This document shows, one piece after another, positions 63,325 through 64,000 of a DNA stretch of 64,000 nt. Within the stretch, counting starts at the first letter, position 1, and each line of letters begins with the position of its first letter. A program made the translations under genes and the position numbers. Source of the stretch: Neodiprion pinetum (Eukaryota > Arthropoda > Insecta > Hymenoptera > Diprionidae); contig NC_060232.1 in the NCBI RefSeq assembly GCF_021155775.2, forward strand, positions 36,633,089 through 36,697,088, written 5' to 3'. The notes under the pieces are model-generated. The model was not told the DNA's origin. It searched no databases and was given only the letters and a program-made list of their open reading frames with translations.

Positions 63325-64000
63325 CAAATTAGCAGCCCATGCATCTCACCCTCTTCGATTCTCATCATTTTTTAGTACGATGTTCTTGTCAACCCAAAAA
63401 GATCCCGGGAATTCTTTCAGATTTTTTTCAGCCACCAGTGAAATTGGTAAAAACTCGCAGAAACAATGACGAAAACGCGATTTAAATTTTTTTTTAACAT
63501 TTCACACTGATTCTGTGATTCGAAATATGGGTTTTACGCAAGACATGATAATGAGGTCTCAATATTATTTATTATTTTTACTATTTACTATTTCCGAAGT
63601 GGTCGTGCTTTTTTATTTTTCATGCGCCTCGATCTAAATAGACTGCAGAATCACATTATTTGTATGATTCCGTGATCTATTTAGACCGGGGAATGGGAAA
63701 ATAAAGTCCAATTCGAACATGGGAAAACTAAAATGTTAAAAAAAAAAAAATAGTAAATATTGAGATCCCGTTATCATGCGGTGCTTAAAAATCACATTTC
63801 TAATCATAGAGCCTGTGCGAATTTGTACAGTTTTAAAAAAATGGTGTTTTTGGAATTGGATATTTACTTTTTTCTTCCAAATTTTACCGGTGGCTGAAGA
63901 AAATCTGAAAAAATTCACAGACCTTTTTCGAGTCGGTATGAACATCGTATCAAAAAATGATTAAAATCGAAGAGGACGAGGCACATGGACGGTTAATTTG
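63325..64000. repeat. Long inverted repeat running to the window edge
   Basis: CAAATTAGCAG...CCCTCTTCGATT at 63325-63361 pairs with the last bases of the window (AATCGAAGAGG...TTAATTTG). Inner blocks also pair: TCAGCCACC with GGTGGCTGA, ATTTTTTAGTACGATGTTC with GAACATCGTATCAAAAAAT, and GGTCTCAATATT with AATATTGAGATCC. The centre is near 63662. Arms of about 300 bp, divergence about 20-25 percent by eye. It may extend beyond 64000. Confidence 0.85.

Overview
This is an AT-rich nuclear window from an insect. The evidence is short spliced genes with GT-AG introns, TATA plus TCAGT-type promoters, four RR-1 (Rebers-Riddiford) cuticular protein genes and a tamozhennic orthologue. A hymenopteran would fit, but that is inference; no single diagnostic marker fixes the order.

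Layout. (1) 1-5000: the 3' part of TRIP4/ASC-1 (+) and a complete tamozhennic gene (-), convergent, tail to tail. (2) 5-13.7 kb: long non-coding stretch. (3) 13.8-16.4 kb: two head-to-head RR-1 cuticle genes sharing about 0.8 kb of upstream DNA. (4) 16.7-26.5 kb: a large repeat unit (duplicon A) whose centre has expanded into about 18-19 near-identical 335-bp satellite monomers and whose 3' end carries a canonical TATA/Inr promoter, an ATG-less leader exon and a splice donor. (5) 26.6-38.5 kb: transposon-rich, with a long foldback, a decayed Mutator-like/YqaJ element, a MITE-like insertion and an unrecognised spliced gene for a proline-rich protein with an RG-rich tail. (6) 38.5-41.75 kb: duplicon B, a second copy of the same unit without the array but with the same promoter and leader, spliced in my model to an intact 121-residue orphan protein. 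(7) 42-52.4 kb: short repeats, a TTAA-flanked TIR element with a transposase fragment, another MITE and foldback, and otherwise unannotated DNA. (8) 52.4-62.6 kb: two more RR-1 genes on +, the last with a GYQGYP-type minisatellite in its coding sequence. (9) 63.3-64 kb: another long inverted repeat running to the window edge.

How it fits together. The cuticle genes form a dispersed cluster with shared architecture: TATA promoter, a 12-nt first coding exon (MKFF, MKFL, MKIF, MQFL) and an RR-1 chitin-binding core. The most unusual part is the pair of direct duplicons. One keeps a promoter driving an orphan gene. In the other the same promoter now faces a foldback of about 845 bp, which could be transcribed into a long hairpin RNA. 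Two unrecognised spliced genes (34.2-36.8 kb and 41.2-42.3 kb) are the main candidate novelties.
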